Assembly: GCA_017617065.1 (NCBI GenBank) | Contig: JAFZWP010000013.1 | Span: forward strand, 248,001 to 312,000 | Direction of reading: 5' to 3' | Source: Bacilli bacterium | Lineage (GTDB): Bacteria; Bacillota_I; Bacilli_A; ML615J-28; CAG-698 | DNA: 64,000 bases | The notes under the pieces: model-generated | Told to the model about the DNA's origin: nothing | The model's input: the letters and a program-made list of their open reading frames with translations, nothing else | Databases searched by the model: none | Position numbers and translations under genes: made by a program | Shown here: one piece after another, positions 43,861 through 51,990 of the stretch | How the letters are laid out: each line of letters starts with the position of its first letter | Position numbering within the stretch: position 1 is the stretch's first letter

Positions 43861-45166
43861 CGATTACTTCCCACCCCTTCATTCTAGCTAAGTACTTACA
43901 AGCTTTATTATATTGTACATAGCCCATAATTACATGGTGGGCAATTCCGCTGTAAACTACAGTATCAATTACATCTTTAATATGATCATCAAAGATAACT
44001 TTTGCATAAGTACCTGATAATTGTTTATCCATATTAATAGCTACGCCTTCTTCGTAGAACAATCTAGTCTTACCTCTAGCTGTATCTATTCTTAGAATTG
44101 ACATCTTACCTTCTTTTAAAACAAAGTCAGCAGTAACCCCTTTTCCACCTGCAAAATATGTTTCTAGGCTTCTTACACATTTACCATTCCATAAATTACA
44201 TGGGGCAACGCCATCATGCCATAAAAGGGCATAGTTTTCTTGATAATTAACTTGTGACAAGTCAGCCATAAATGGAGTAGCTTCTCCTGCAGCCCTTACT
44301 GCCACCATACTCAAAGCTGCTTCAATATCACCTTCACAAGCTAGTAGTATGCCACGTGATTGAAGAATTGACATCATAGCACAAGGAGATACCCCATAAG
44401 TTTTCGCAAACTCTGGCCAGCATCTAATAGCTAAAACATCTAATTTTTCTTTTTCAATAAAGTTAGTAGCTAAAACGCAAAGTTTTGCAACTTGATCAAT
44501 TTGGTAATCACTTAGTTTAGATGTATTAAATGTTTTTAATACAAATTCTCTTTCATGTTTAAATGCTTCAGTATCTACTTCACCACCAAATAAATCATTT
44601 AATTCATAATGAGTAATTAGAGTTCCTAATTCTTTATATAAATGTAGTTCATCAACACCTACATTAAAGAATCCATCTGCTCTATAACCAACTAATCCGA
44701 CATTTGAATTTTCTATTGCAACTTTCATCTTAATAGCAGTAATAAAATCAGGATCAATACTATTACCTACATGAACAATATATGTATTACTTCCGCCTTT
44801 ATACAGATTAGATGCATTTAAGTTTACTCCACAAACAGCATTTAATCTAATCTTACCACCATCATATGGAAGTTCATCAAACCCCCAAAGTAATAATGGT
44901 TTTCTAACTAAATCATTAATAACTAGTGCTAGGTGACCTAAATGGAATGTAGCTGATACTAAAATAACCGCATCTACTCTATTTTCAAGTAGGTAGTTTG
45001 CTGCCGCTTTTGCATCATTTACATCTATTACCATTTGCTTATAATTAAACCAATCAACTGTTTTATCTTCTTCTACAGTTTTAGTTCTTTCTAAATATAA
45101 TTTAAATGCTGTCTCATAATCAAAAGTTTTTCTTACTAAACAAACAATTCCAATTCTTGGTTTCAT
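43838..45166 (-). CDS. L-fucose/L-arabinose isomerase-like protein (COG2407)
   Basis: The 442 residues follow the FucI/AraA-like fold: an N-terminal Rossmann-type domain (PRIGIVCLVRKTFDYE), AVILVSATFHLGHL, LLLWGFDELP, then RCWPEFAKTYGVSPCAMMSIL and ACEGDIEAALSM with the Glu/Asp typical of the metal site. Such proteins isomerise aldoses to ketoses, though many COG2407 members are uncharacterised. The operon has a second isomerase candidate (DUF4867), so either could act on sulfoquinovose, or this one may serve another sugar or epimer. It starts 2 bases after the dehydrogenase gene begins its stop. Confidence 0.75.
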   Translation of the reverse strand: MKPRIGIVCLVRKTFDYETAFKLYLERTKTVEEDKTVDWFNYKQMVIDVNDAKAAANYLLENRVDAVILVSATFHLGHLALVINDLVRKPLLLWGFDELPYDGGKIRLNAVCGVNLNASNLYKGGSNTYIVHVGNSIDPDFITAIKMKVAIENSNVGLVGYRADGFFNVGVDELHLYKELGTLITHYELNDLFGGEVDTEAFKHEREFVLKTFNTSKLSDYQIDQVAKLCVLATNFIEKEKLDVLAIRCWPEFAKTYGVSPCAMMSILQSRGILLACEGDIEAALSMVAVRAAGEATPFMADLSQVNYQENYALLWHDGVAPCNLWNGKCVRSLETYFAGGKGVTADFVLKEGKMSILRIDTARGKTRLFYEEGVAINMDKQLSGTYAKVIFDDHIKDVIDTVVYSGIAHHVIMGYVQYNKACKYLARMKGWEVIDVKSNRF

Positions 45167-45168
45167 AT

Positions 45169-46002
45169 TTACTCCTTATTAACTACTTTAAATGTACTAG
45201 AAAAGTCTTCTTTTGCTAGACCAGCATCCATTGCCTCTTCGTATACTTTACATACATTTCTTAAAGCTGGCGCCTCTGCATCTAGTTTGTCTGCTAACTC
45301 TACCGCAAAATGAATATCTTTATTCATATTTAAAACTGAAAAAGCAGTTGGATAATTATTGTTAATAATATTATTAGCTTTAGTATCTAGATAGAATGCT
45401 TGAGCTCCACCATAACTTAAAGCTTTAACGCAATCTTCTAAATCAATATTAGCTTTTTTAGCTAAACCTAATATTTCATTTACACCATTTTGGATTTCCC
45501 CAACTAAAGCGTTGTGTAAAATCTTCATTTGTAATCCTTTAGAGTTTTCTCCCATGCGGATAATGTTTTTACCCATGCAAGATAAAATTGGATATACTTC
45601 ATTAAATAAATCTTCATCTCCACCAAAATAAATACCAAGTTCACCTTTGATGGCAGCTGGTTGACTCTTTACAACTGGAGCATCAGCCATTCTAACACCA
45701 ACTTTATCTAATCTTTCTTTATTAGCTAAGCTAGTGAGTGGTGAGATTGTGGACATATCAATCCATATTTGACCGCTTCTTAAGAAAGGTAACATATCAC
45801 TAACTAGGCTAGTAAAGTTATCATTGTTAGGTACCATTGAAATAATCACATCTGCAAACTTAGCACATTCTTCGTATGAAGATGCAAAGGCAAACGGCGT
45901 TTCTTTTTGGACTACATCATAACCAATTAAATCATATTTTTTAGAGATGTTAGTAGCCATTGGTAGGCCCATAATCCCTAGTCCAATAAATGCTATTTTC
46001 AT
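45169..46002 (-). CDS. Beta-hydroxyacid dehydrogenase family, candidate sulfolactaldehyde reductase
   Basis: From the ATG at 46002 (AAGGTAA upstream) the 277 residues have an N-terminal NAD(P) Rossmann fold (FIGLGIMGLPMATN) and the helical C-terminus of 3-hydroxyisobutyrate dehydrogenases with the catalytic Lys160 (GLQMKILHNALVG). The substrate-anchoring S-G-G of ordinary members is replaced by V-K-S (111-113 in APVVKSQPAA). E. coli YihU, the sulfolactaldehyde reductase, also has a basic residue at this place as I recall, so a sulfonate substrate is plausible. It would make dihydroxypropanesulfonate and recycle NADH. Confidence 0.8.
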   Translation of the reverse strand: MKIAFIGLGIMGLPMATNISKKYDLIGYDVVQKETPFAFASSYEECAKFADVIISMVPNNDNFTSLVSDMLPFLRSGQIWIDMSTISPLTSLANKERLDKVGVRMADAPVVKSQPAAIKGELGIYFGGDEDLFNEVYPILSCMGKNIIRMGENSKGLQMKILHNALVGEIQNGVNEILGLAKKANIDLEDCVKALSYGGAQAFYLDTKANNIINNNYPTAFSVLNMNKDIHFAVELADKLDAEAPALRNVCKVYEEAMDAGLAKEDFSSTFKVVNKE

Positions 46003-46003
46003 A

Positions 46004-46684
46004 TTAATTACCTTTCGTATTATCCCATGCATCAGAAAATGTCTTAAGACCAAATGTAGTGTATGGATGATTAAATGAATCTTCTAAAACTTGAAGTGAA
46101 CAAGTAATTATATCAATATCAAGTTCAGCCATTTCCGCAATTGTCTTACCACTTCTTACAGCAGCAGCAATAATTTCTGTATCATATAATTTGTTATGAT
46201 AAATATTTGCAATTTGTGCCATATAGTTATAAGTATCTTCTCCATTGTTTTCTTTCCAACCAATGAATGGAGAAACAAACTTAGCACCAATTCTTCCTGC
46301 TTGAATTGCTTGAGAAGCAGAAAATACTAATGTTACATTAGTTCTAATACCTGCTTCTTCTAATGCTTTAGCAGCAGATAAACCTTCTAATGTACAAGGA
46401 ATCTTAATTACAAAATTTTCACACATTGCACTAACTTCTTTAGCTGCTTTAATCATATCTTCAGCCTTGTCTAAATGTGGATTAATTTCTACACTAACAG
46501 GAAATTTATCCATTCCTTCTAAATTGTTTTCTTTAATCCAATTAGCAATATCGCTAATAGCAACTAAGAATGGTTTACCACTTGCCATAATATGGCGTGG
46601 GTTAGTAGTAACACCATCAATTCCATAGCACTTGTACGCTTTATCAATTTCATCTAATTTTGCACTGTCTAGAAAAAACTTCAT
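46004..46684 (-). CDS. Small transaldolase, candidate sulfofructose transaldolase (SftT/SqvA)
   Basis: The 226 residues form a TIM-barrel transaldolase of the short (fructose-6-phosphate aldolase-like) class. Landmarks are FFLDSA, GVTTNP, VSVEI, the Schiff-base Lys94 in FVIKIPCTLEG, NVTLVFSASQA and FVSPFIGW. In the transaldolase type of sulfoglycolysis this enzyme moves the dihydroxyacetone unit of sulfofructose to glyceraldehyde 3-phosphate, giving fructose 6-phosphate and sulfolactaldehyde. The assignment over an ordinary transaldolase rests on the neighbours: GH31, dehydrogenase, isomerase and sulfonate exporter. It overlaps the GH31 gene by one base. Confidence 0.85.
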   Translation of the reverse strand: MKFFLDSAKLDEIDKAYKCYGIDGVTTNPRHIMASGKPFLVAISDIANWIKENNLEGMDKFPVSVEINPHLDKAEDMIKAAKEVSAMCENFVIKIPCTLEGLSAAKALEEAGIRTNVTLVFSASQAIQAGRIGAKFVSPFIGWKENNGEDTYNYMAQIANIYHNKLYDTEIIAAAVRSGKTIAEMAELDIDIITCSLQVLEDSFNHPYTTFGLKTFSDAWDNTKGN

Positions 46685-48657
46685 TATTTTATATCTCCTT
46701 TAAAATGATTTTTAGTTATATTTTCAAATAGTTCTCTATATTTTGAATCTTTCTTATAAAATGCGATAGGTAGTCCTAGTGGGCAATCCACATCGTATGT
46801 TCCACCATTAAAAACCTTTCCTGTAAAGAACTGGATCCATTCACCTTTTGGTAATCTTACTTGATGCATTTCTTCTTTAGCCCTTAAGACTGGACTAACT
46901 AGAATATCTTCGCCAAACATATATTCCTTCTTTTCTTCCTTAAAGCGTTTATCATCATCATATAAAAATATAGGACGCATTACTGGAAGACCAGATTCAT
47001 AATATTCATCTAGTATATGATTTCTATATTCTTTTAATTCATAATAAATATTACTAGCTTCACTAAACTGTTTAATTACCGCCTCATTATCAAATTGAAC
47101 ATTATCTTGGGGCCTATTACCTTCATGAGTTCTAAAGACTGGCGTGAATATATTCATTTGCATCCATCTAGTAAAAAGTTCTGCATCTCGCTTCATAAAC
47201 ATAACGGTTGTATAACCACCAATATCTGAATGTACCACTCCGCTTCCAGAGCAAGCCATAGATAAGCTTGCTGGTATTACACTACCTAGACCATATTCAT
47301 CAGAGAAGTCTACATGTTGATCCCCATTCCACATCGAACTTGTATATTTAGTAGTATGCGAGTAAGCTGCTCTTGAGAATGTGAATATTTCATCCTGAAC
47401 TCCACATTCTTTTATTGCTTCATATGAACATTTAGCCCAAAGCGTTGGCCAAATGTTATGTAAAGCACTAGCTTCGCCACCAGCTACAACAGCATCGGTT
47501 GGTAAATATTCCCCAAAGTCAGCCATCCAGCCTGACAAGCCGTAAGCTATCATATTCTCTTTGATTATATTTTTATACCAGTTATAAGCATCTTTGTTTG
47601 TTAGATCTACAATACCTGCATCAAATGTAGTTGATTTGATATGGTAAACAGATCCATCTTGTTTTAATACTAAATAACCTTTTTCTTTAGCTTCTAAATA
47701 AAGAGGAGCATCTTGTTTTAGGAATGTATTGATATATCCTAAGAACCTGACACCATCAGCTTTTAATTCTTTAATGAATTCATCTAATCCTTCATATAAA
47801 TCATTATCAACCGACCAATTCCAATAAACTTGGTATCCAAAACTAGTAACTACGTGGCCACACCAATCTTGGGCCCAAATACCACTAATTTTAATTCCCG
47901 CTTCTTTTGCTTTATGATACTTTTCCCTTAATATTTTAGTACCACCCTGCATAGCTAGTATTGCGCCACTTCCAACCCAATCAGGAATCTTTGGGGAAAT
48001 ACCCGATAAGTTATTCATCTTCTTTACTAAATCGACTTGATTATTAGCTGTTACAATCTTTATATTCTTTGGAATAGATCTAAAGAATAATTTTACATAA
48101 TCTTTGCCAAAACTAAATTTAGCATAACTATCAGAATCTATATAAAAGCCGTAATTTAATGAAGAAATAAATACTGGTGAAGAAAAATAAGATTGATGGT
48201 GTTTATAATTACTTATATAATCTGGATTTGCACCAAATAGTTTAGTTCTTAATAACTTTTTAGCAATTTGAAGAACTTGTTGATGCTCACTAACCCAAAT
48301 AGGTACTACCTTACCTTTAAGGTTTAATGCATAATATTGTTCACCACAACCATAAACCTTTTCATCTTCAAAAGTTTTAAAAGTAATTTCTAAATAATTA
48401 TATTTATTATCAACATCAAAACTTAAATTTAATTCTTCTTTATCATCTATTTCAATTGTTGCTTTTACATTTTTATTTGTATAAACACATTGTAAAGGTG
48501 ACTTTTTTTCTAATTTTAAATCATACATTTTCTTCTTCTGTTCTTTTGTTTTAAAAGAACCTCTAGATGATTTATAACTAGCATTACCTACTCCTATTTT
48601 AAATTTAATATTACCTTCAGTAATTTGATCTAAAAAGAATTGTTTTAAATCGTTCAT
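46684..48657 (-). CDS. GH31 alpha-glycosidase, YihQ-like sulfoquinovosidase
   Basis: The 657 residues match the GH31 fold and, in the barrel, closely resemble E. coli YihQ: SGWMADFGEYLPTDA (nucleophile Asp380), WNGDQ (acid/base Asp446), HSDIGGYTT and RTHEGNRP. Of the five sulfonate-site residues I recall for YihQ (Gln262, Gln288, Arg301, Trp304, Tyr508), this protein has Gln237, Gln263, Gln276, Trp279 and Tyr482, so only the Arg is changed, to Gln. There is no signal peptide, so it cleaves imported glycosides in the cytoplasm. It lies 11 bases after the TetR gene. Confidence 0.85.
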   Translation of the reverse strand: MNDLKQFFLDQITEGNIKFKIGVGNASYKSSRGSFKTKEQKKKMYDLKLEKKSPLQCVYTNKNVKATIEIDDKEELNLSFDVDNKYNYLEITFKTFEDEKVYGCGEQYYALNLKGKVVPIWVSEHQQVLQIAKKLLRTKLFGANPDYISNYKHHQSYFSSPVFISSLNYGFYIDSDSYAKFSFGKDYVKLFFRSIPKNIKIVTANNQVDLVKKMNNLSGISPKIPDWVGSGAILAMQGGTKILREKYHKAKEAGIKISGIWAQDWCGHVVTSFGYQVYWNWSVDNDLYEGLDEFIKELKADGVRFLGYINTFLKQDAPLYLEAKEKGYLVLKQDGSVYHIKSTTFDAGIVDLTNKDAYNWYKNIIKENMIAYGLSGWMADFGEYLPTDAVVAGGEASALHNIWPTLWAKCSYEAIKECGVQDEIFTFSRAAYSHTTKYTSSMWNGDQHVDFSDEYGLGSVIPASLSMACSGSGVVHSDIGGYTTVMFMKRDAELFTRWMQMNIFTPVFRTHEGNRPQDNVQFDNEAVIKQFSEASNIYYELKEYRNHILDEYYESGLPVMRPIFLYDDDKRFKEEKKEYMFGEDILVSPVLRAKEEMHQVRLPKGEWIQFFTGKVFNGGTYDVDCPLGLPIAFYKKDSKYRELFENITKNHFKGDIK

Positions 48658-48668
48658 TTTTTCACCTT

Positions 48669-49268
48669 TTAGCTTTTAATACTTATCATAATAATATCTA
48701 TTAACATCTTTATTTCGTTTACTTTATTAATTCTTTCATCTTGAAGTAAAATATCATCACTTGCTAACTTTTTACAAAGTCCCATCAATGCATGAGTTGT
48801 AGTTAAATAAAAACCATTTATATCTTCAACTTGCTTAATTGATTTATCTATTATTCCTTTATTAAACCCATTCATGAATACTTCATAAAATAAAGCTAAT
48901 TTCTTTTCATATTCACTAAGATTACAATCTTTATTTAATACAAAATTATCAAATTCAGCTATAAAACGATAAAACTCTTTACGATTAATAAATACTTCTA
49001 GAAAGCTTAAATAAAATTTATGGATTGCTTCATATCCGTTTAATTCATTATTCTCTTTAAAATAAGAATTAAAGATTTCATCTTCTAATTTAACAGCAAT
49101 CTCGGTTACTAAGTTTTCTTTTTTCGAGAAGTAACGATAAATTGTAGCTTCCCCTAAACCTAACGAACTTGCTACATCTTTAATCGTAACTACATTAATA
49201 CCCCTGTTTAAAAATAATTCTGTCACTCCATCAACAATTAATTTGTATTTCATATCTTTCAAAGTCAT
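48669..49268 (-). CDS. TetR/AcrR-family regulator of the sulfoglycolysis-type operon
   Basis: From the ATG at 49268 (AGAGGTG upstream) the 199 residues start with a TetR helix-turn-helix (about 10-55: GINVVTIKDVASSLGLGEATIYRYF) and continue with an all-helical ligand-binding and dimerisation domain. It is the first gene of the ten-gene operon, and a perfect palindrome lies between its promoter and ribosome-binding site, so it most likely represses its own operon until a sugar or sulfonate intermediate binds (inference). Related clusters in other Firmicutes use other regulator families, so this may be a local choice. Confidence 0.85.
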   Translation of the reverse strand: MTLKDMKYKLIVDGVTELFLNRGINVVTIKDVASSLGLGEATIYRYFSKKENLVTEIAVKLEDEIFNSYFKENNELNGYEAIHKFYLSFLEVFINRKEFYRFIAEFDNFVLNKDCNLSEYEKKLALFYEVFMNGFNKGIIDKSIKQVEDINGFYLTTTHALMGLCKKLASDDILLQDERINKVNEIKMLIDIIMISIKS

Positions 49269-49280
49269 AATTTCACCTCT

Positions 49281-49297
49281 TGATAGTTTAACTATCA
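49281..49297 (-). promoter_or_regulatory. Palindromic operator of the TetR operon
   Basis: A perfect 17-base palindrome, TGATAGTT-n-AACTATCA, lies at about +16 to +32 of the predicted transcript and ends two bases before the ribosome-binding site. This is a typical place and size for a TetR dimer site. Confidence 0.65.
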
Positions 49298-49319
49298 TTT
49301 TGATATTCACTCTATCACA

Positions 49320-49348
49320 ATGATATTATATAAATCAATATTTGTCAA
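49320..49348 (-). promoter_or_regulatory. Promoter of the ten-gene TetR/sulfoglycolysis-type operon
   Basis: TTGACA (49348-49343) and TATCAT (49325-49320) are 17 bases apart on the minus strand. Transcription is predicted to start near 49313. Confidence 0.65.
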
Positions 49349-49383
49349 CAAATTAGGTTGCTTTTTTCAAACTATTTTTCCAA

Positions 49384-49417
49384 TAAAAAAAGGCTAGTCA
49401 TAAGACTAGTCATTCTT
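49384..49417 (-). terminator. Terminator of the FakA/FakB transcript
   Basis: A 6-bp stem (49394-49399 with 49404-49409) and a 4-base loop are followed on the minus strand by seven T residues. The fakB stop codon is within the stem. Confidence 0.6.
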
Positions 49418-50314
49418 TTTATTATTTAACATTCTAATTGCTTTATTTCCATAGAAGCCTAGAATTAATGTTCCCGGACCAACTGACGATCCAACACCTG
49501 ATTCTATATAATCAAAAACAAATTCTAATTTTTGTGTGAATCTGTCTTGAATCATTTGCGCAACTAACTTTGCATCATCTATGCAATCAGCATGAGCAAT
49601 ATAAATTGTATTATATTCACCAGTGATTGCATATTTTTTAATATAATCCGCAACAGTTTCAAGTGATTTATTTCTGCCTTTTACTTTTTGTACGGCTACA
49701 TTATGACCTTCCAGGTCATATACTACGATTGGCTTAACACCTAACATTCCGCCAAAGAAGGCAGCTGAAGCGCTAACGCGGCCGGCTAAACGTAGGTATG
49801 TAAGTTTATCTACTGTTCCTACTTCGTTAAAATATAATTTGTTTTCATCAATCCAGTCAACGATCCATTCAATGCTTTTACCTTGGGCTCTAAACTCACT
49901 TGCTTTCTTTAAAATCATAGCTAGCGAGAATGTACAGTTTGCACTATCTACACAAACAATTTGTGCAGATGGATATAAAGGTTTTAAAGCATCTCTTGCT
50001 TTATAACTTTCTTTTACAGAAGCTGATAAAGCTGATGTACAAGATATAGATAGAATATCATATCCTTTATCTAGAAATAGCTTGAATGCTTCTTCATACT
50101 CCCTTTGTTTAATTAATGATGATTTAAAGACTTTACCATTACGCATACTATCATAATATTCTTTAGCACTCATTAATTCCCAGTCACCACTAGCATTATA
50201 CATTTTACCATCTAAAATAAAATGCATTGGTACAATGTAATCTACACCAAACTGTTCTTTTAATTGTGAATTTAAATTACAAGATGAATCAGTAATAATA
50301 GCTATTTTATTCAT
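49406..50314 (-). CDS. DegV family fatty-acid-binding protein (FakB-like)
   Basis: The 302 residues show the DegV fold: IITDSSCNL at the N-terminus, SISCTSALSAS with the residues that hold the fatty-acid carboxylate, and YIESGVGSSVGPGTLILGFYG at the C-terminus. FakB proteins present a fatty acid to the kinase FakA, which makes acyl-phosphate for phospholipid synthesis. It lies 9 bases after the FakA-like gene, which supports this role. Confidence 0.9.
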   Translation of the reverse strand: MNKIAIITDSSCNLNSQLKEQFGVDYIVPMHFILDGKMYNASGDWELMSAKEYYDSMRNGKVFKSSLIKQREYEEAFKLFLDKGYDILSISCTSALSASVKESYKARDALKPLYPSAQIVCVDSANCTFSLAMILKKASEFRAQGKSIEWIVDWIDENKLYFNEVGTVDKLTYLRLAGRVSASAAFFGGMLGVKPIVVYDLEGHNVAVQKVKGRNKSLETVADYIKKYAITGEYNTIYIAHADCIDDAKLVAQMIQDRFTQKLEFVFDYIESGVGSSVGPGTLILGFYGNKAIRMLNNKKND

Positions 50315-50323
50315 TATATACTC

Positions 50324-51982
50324 CTATTCCAAAATGATGACTAAATCAAAAGTATCTTGTCCGCCATCTGCTTCATATAATTCAATATCAGGTAATTGGC
50401 TTCTTATACCGCTACCAATTCTTTGTTTTTCAACTTCAGTTACATTCTTACCATAGAAGATTGTAGATAGTTCTACAAAATCATATTTTTTATAAAACTC
50501 TACAACTGTAGTAACTATATCATTATTAGCTAATTCTATTTTTTTATCCTTAATTACAATATAGTTTCCTTCTTCTACTTTAACACCATTTAGTTCTACA
50601 TCTCTAGTTGCTTTGCAAACTAAGGCTGTACCTACGTTATCCGAAGAACAATTCTCTACAAACATATTAAATAATTCATCTGGATCTTCTATACTATAAT
50701 CTAACATTGATAATGCGGCATATGCTTCACCAACATTTTTAGTTTCTACTACATAAATGTTAGATTTTTTATACATTTCTTTAGCTTGGGTAGCAGCCAA
50801 AATAATATTTGAGTTATTAGGAAATACGTAGATGTTATTGGCATTTACTTCATCAAACGCCTTAACAAAATCATTGATTGATGGGTTCTTACCTTGGCCA
50901 CCATCAATGACAACATCTACACCTAATTCTTTAAATAAGTTTTTAAAACCATCACCATCAGCAACTACTACTGCGCCATACTTTTTAGTTTCACGCTCAA
51001 CTGTAGGTAGCTTGTCACTAGCAAAATGAGTTTCATTGTGTTGAAGAGTCATGTTCTCAATCTTAATTGTTAAGAATTCACCAAATTGTTGGCAGAATTC
51101 TAACGCTTTAGAAGGTGTCATTGTGTGCACATGTACTTTTACAATCGAATCATTCTTGAATGCTACAATTGAATCACCAATTGTTTTTAGATAATCAATA
51201 ATTATATTTTCATCAAAACTCTTAACATCAGCTTTTTTATTCATAAGCCTTAATAAGAATTCTGTACAATATCCAAATTTAAGTTCTGAATCCGAAGTGA
51301 ATTTAGAGAAATCAAGAGATTGAACACCGCTTTGATGAGCATCCCCCATTTGGACATGTTCGCCATTTATCGCATCAACTACACCATCTGCAATTAAATA
51401 TAGTCCTGCTCCACCACTATCAATTACACCAGCTTCTTTTAAGATGTGTAAAAGTTCTGGGGTATTTTCGAGTGAATGATACATATATTTTCTAAATGCT
51501 TCACCGAATTCACCAATTGTTAAGTCTTCTTTAATATCATCCATTTGTTCAATTGCTTCTCTAGCAACAGTTAAAATGGTACCTTCAACTGGAGGTGTTA
51601 CAGCTGAATAAGCTTTCTTAACGCCTTCTCCAAAGGCATACATGATATCTTCAATGCTAGCTACTTCAATCCCTTCAAAGCCATTTGCCATCCCCGCAAA
51701 TATTTGTGAAAGGATTACGCCCGAATTACCTCTGGCATTAAATAACATACCTTCAGCTAGAGCATGTGATTTTTTAGCTACTGAATTAGCTGGCTCTTTT
51801 TTCATTGTCTCAATTCCACCAGCAATTGTACGATACATATTATCGCCTGTATCACCATCAGGAATTGGGAATACATTTAAATCATTTATCTGTTTAACAT
51901 TCTTTTCTAACTTAGCAGCGCCAGATATAATAAATTCTTCAAACATCACGCCATCTAAGTGCTTATATTCTTTATAGACCAT
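50324..51982 (-). CDS. Fatty acid kinase FakA-like protein (DAK2 domain)
   Basis: From the ATG at 51982 (AGAGGTAAAA upstream) the 552 residues begin with a DAK2/DhaL domain: DLNVFPIPDGDTGDNMYRTI binds Mg-ATP, then LFNARGNSGVILSQIFAG. A middle linker and a C-terminal FakA domain (about 320-552, ending YEADGGQDTFDLVI) follow, as in the YloV/FakA family. It phosphorylates the fatty acid bound to FakB, letting the cell use outside fatty acids. FakB follows in the same operon. Confidence 0.92.
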   Translation of the reverse strand: MVYKEYKHLDGVMFEEFIISGAAKLEKNVKQINDLNVFPIPDGDTGDNMYRTIAGGIETMKKEPANSVAKKSHALAEGMLFNARGNSGVILSQIFAGMANGFEGIEVASIEDIMYAFGEGVKKAYSAVTPPVEGTILTVAREAIEQMDDIKEDLTIGEFGEAFRKYMYHSLENTPELLHILKEAGVIDSGGAGLYLIADGVVDAINGEHVQMGDAHQSGVQSLDFSKFTSDSELKFGYCTEFLLRLMNKKADVKSFDENIIIDYLKTIGDSIVAFKNDSIVKVHVHTMTPSKALEFCQQFGEFLTIKIENMTLQHNETHFASDKLPTVERETKKYGAVVVADGDGFKNLFKELGVDVVIDGGQGKNPSINDFVKAFDEVNANNIYVFPNNSNIILAATQAKEMYKKSNIYVVETKNVGEAYAALSMLDYSIEDPDELFNMFVENCSSDNVGTALVCKATRDVELNGVKVEEGNYIVIKDKKIELANNDIVTTVVEFYKKYDFVELSTIFYGKNVTEVEKQRIGSGIRSQLPDIELYEADGGQDTFDLVIILE

Positions 51983-51990
51983 TTTTACCT

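Noticed and set aside
38024-49348. Recent horizontal transfer of the sulfoglycolysis-type operon
   Set aside because: No integrase, IS, tRNA or flanking repeat is seen and base use looks like that of the neighbours, so transfer cannot be argued from this sequence.
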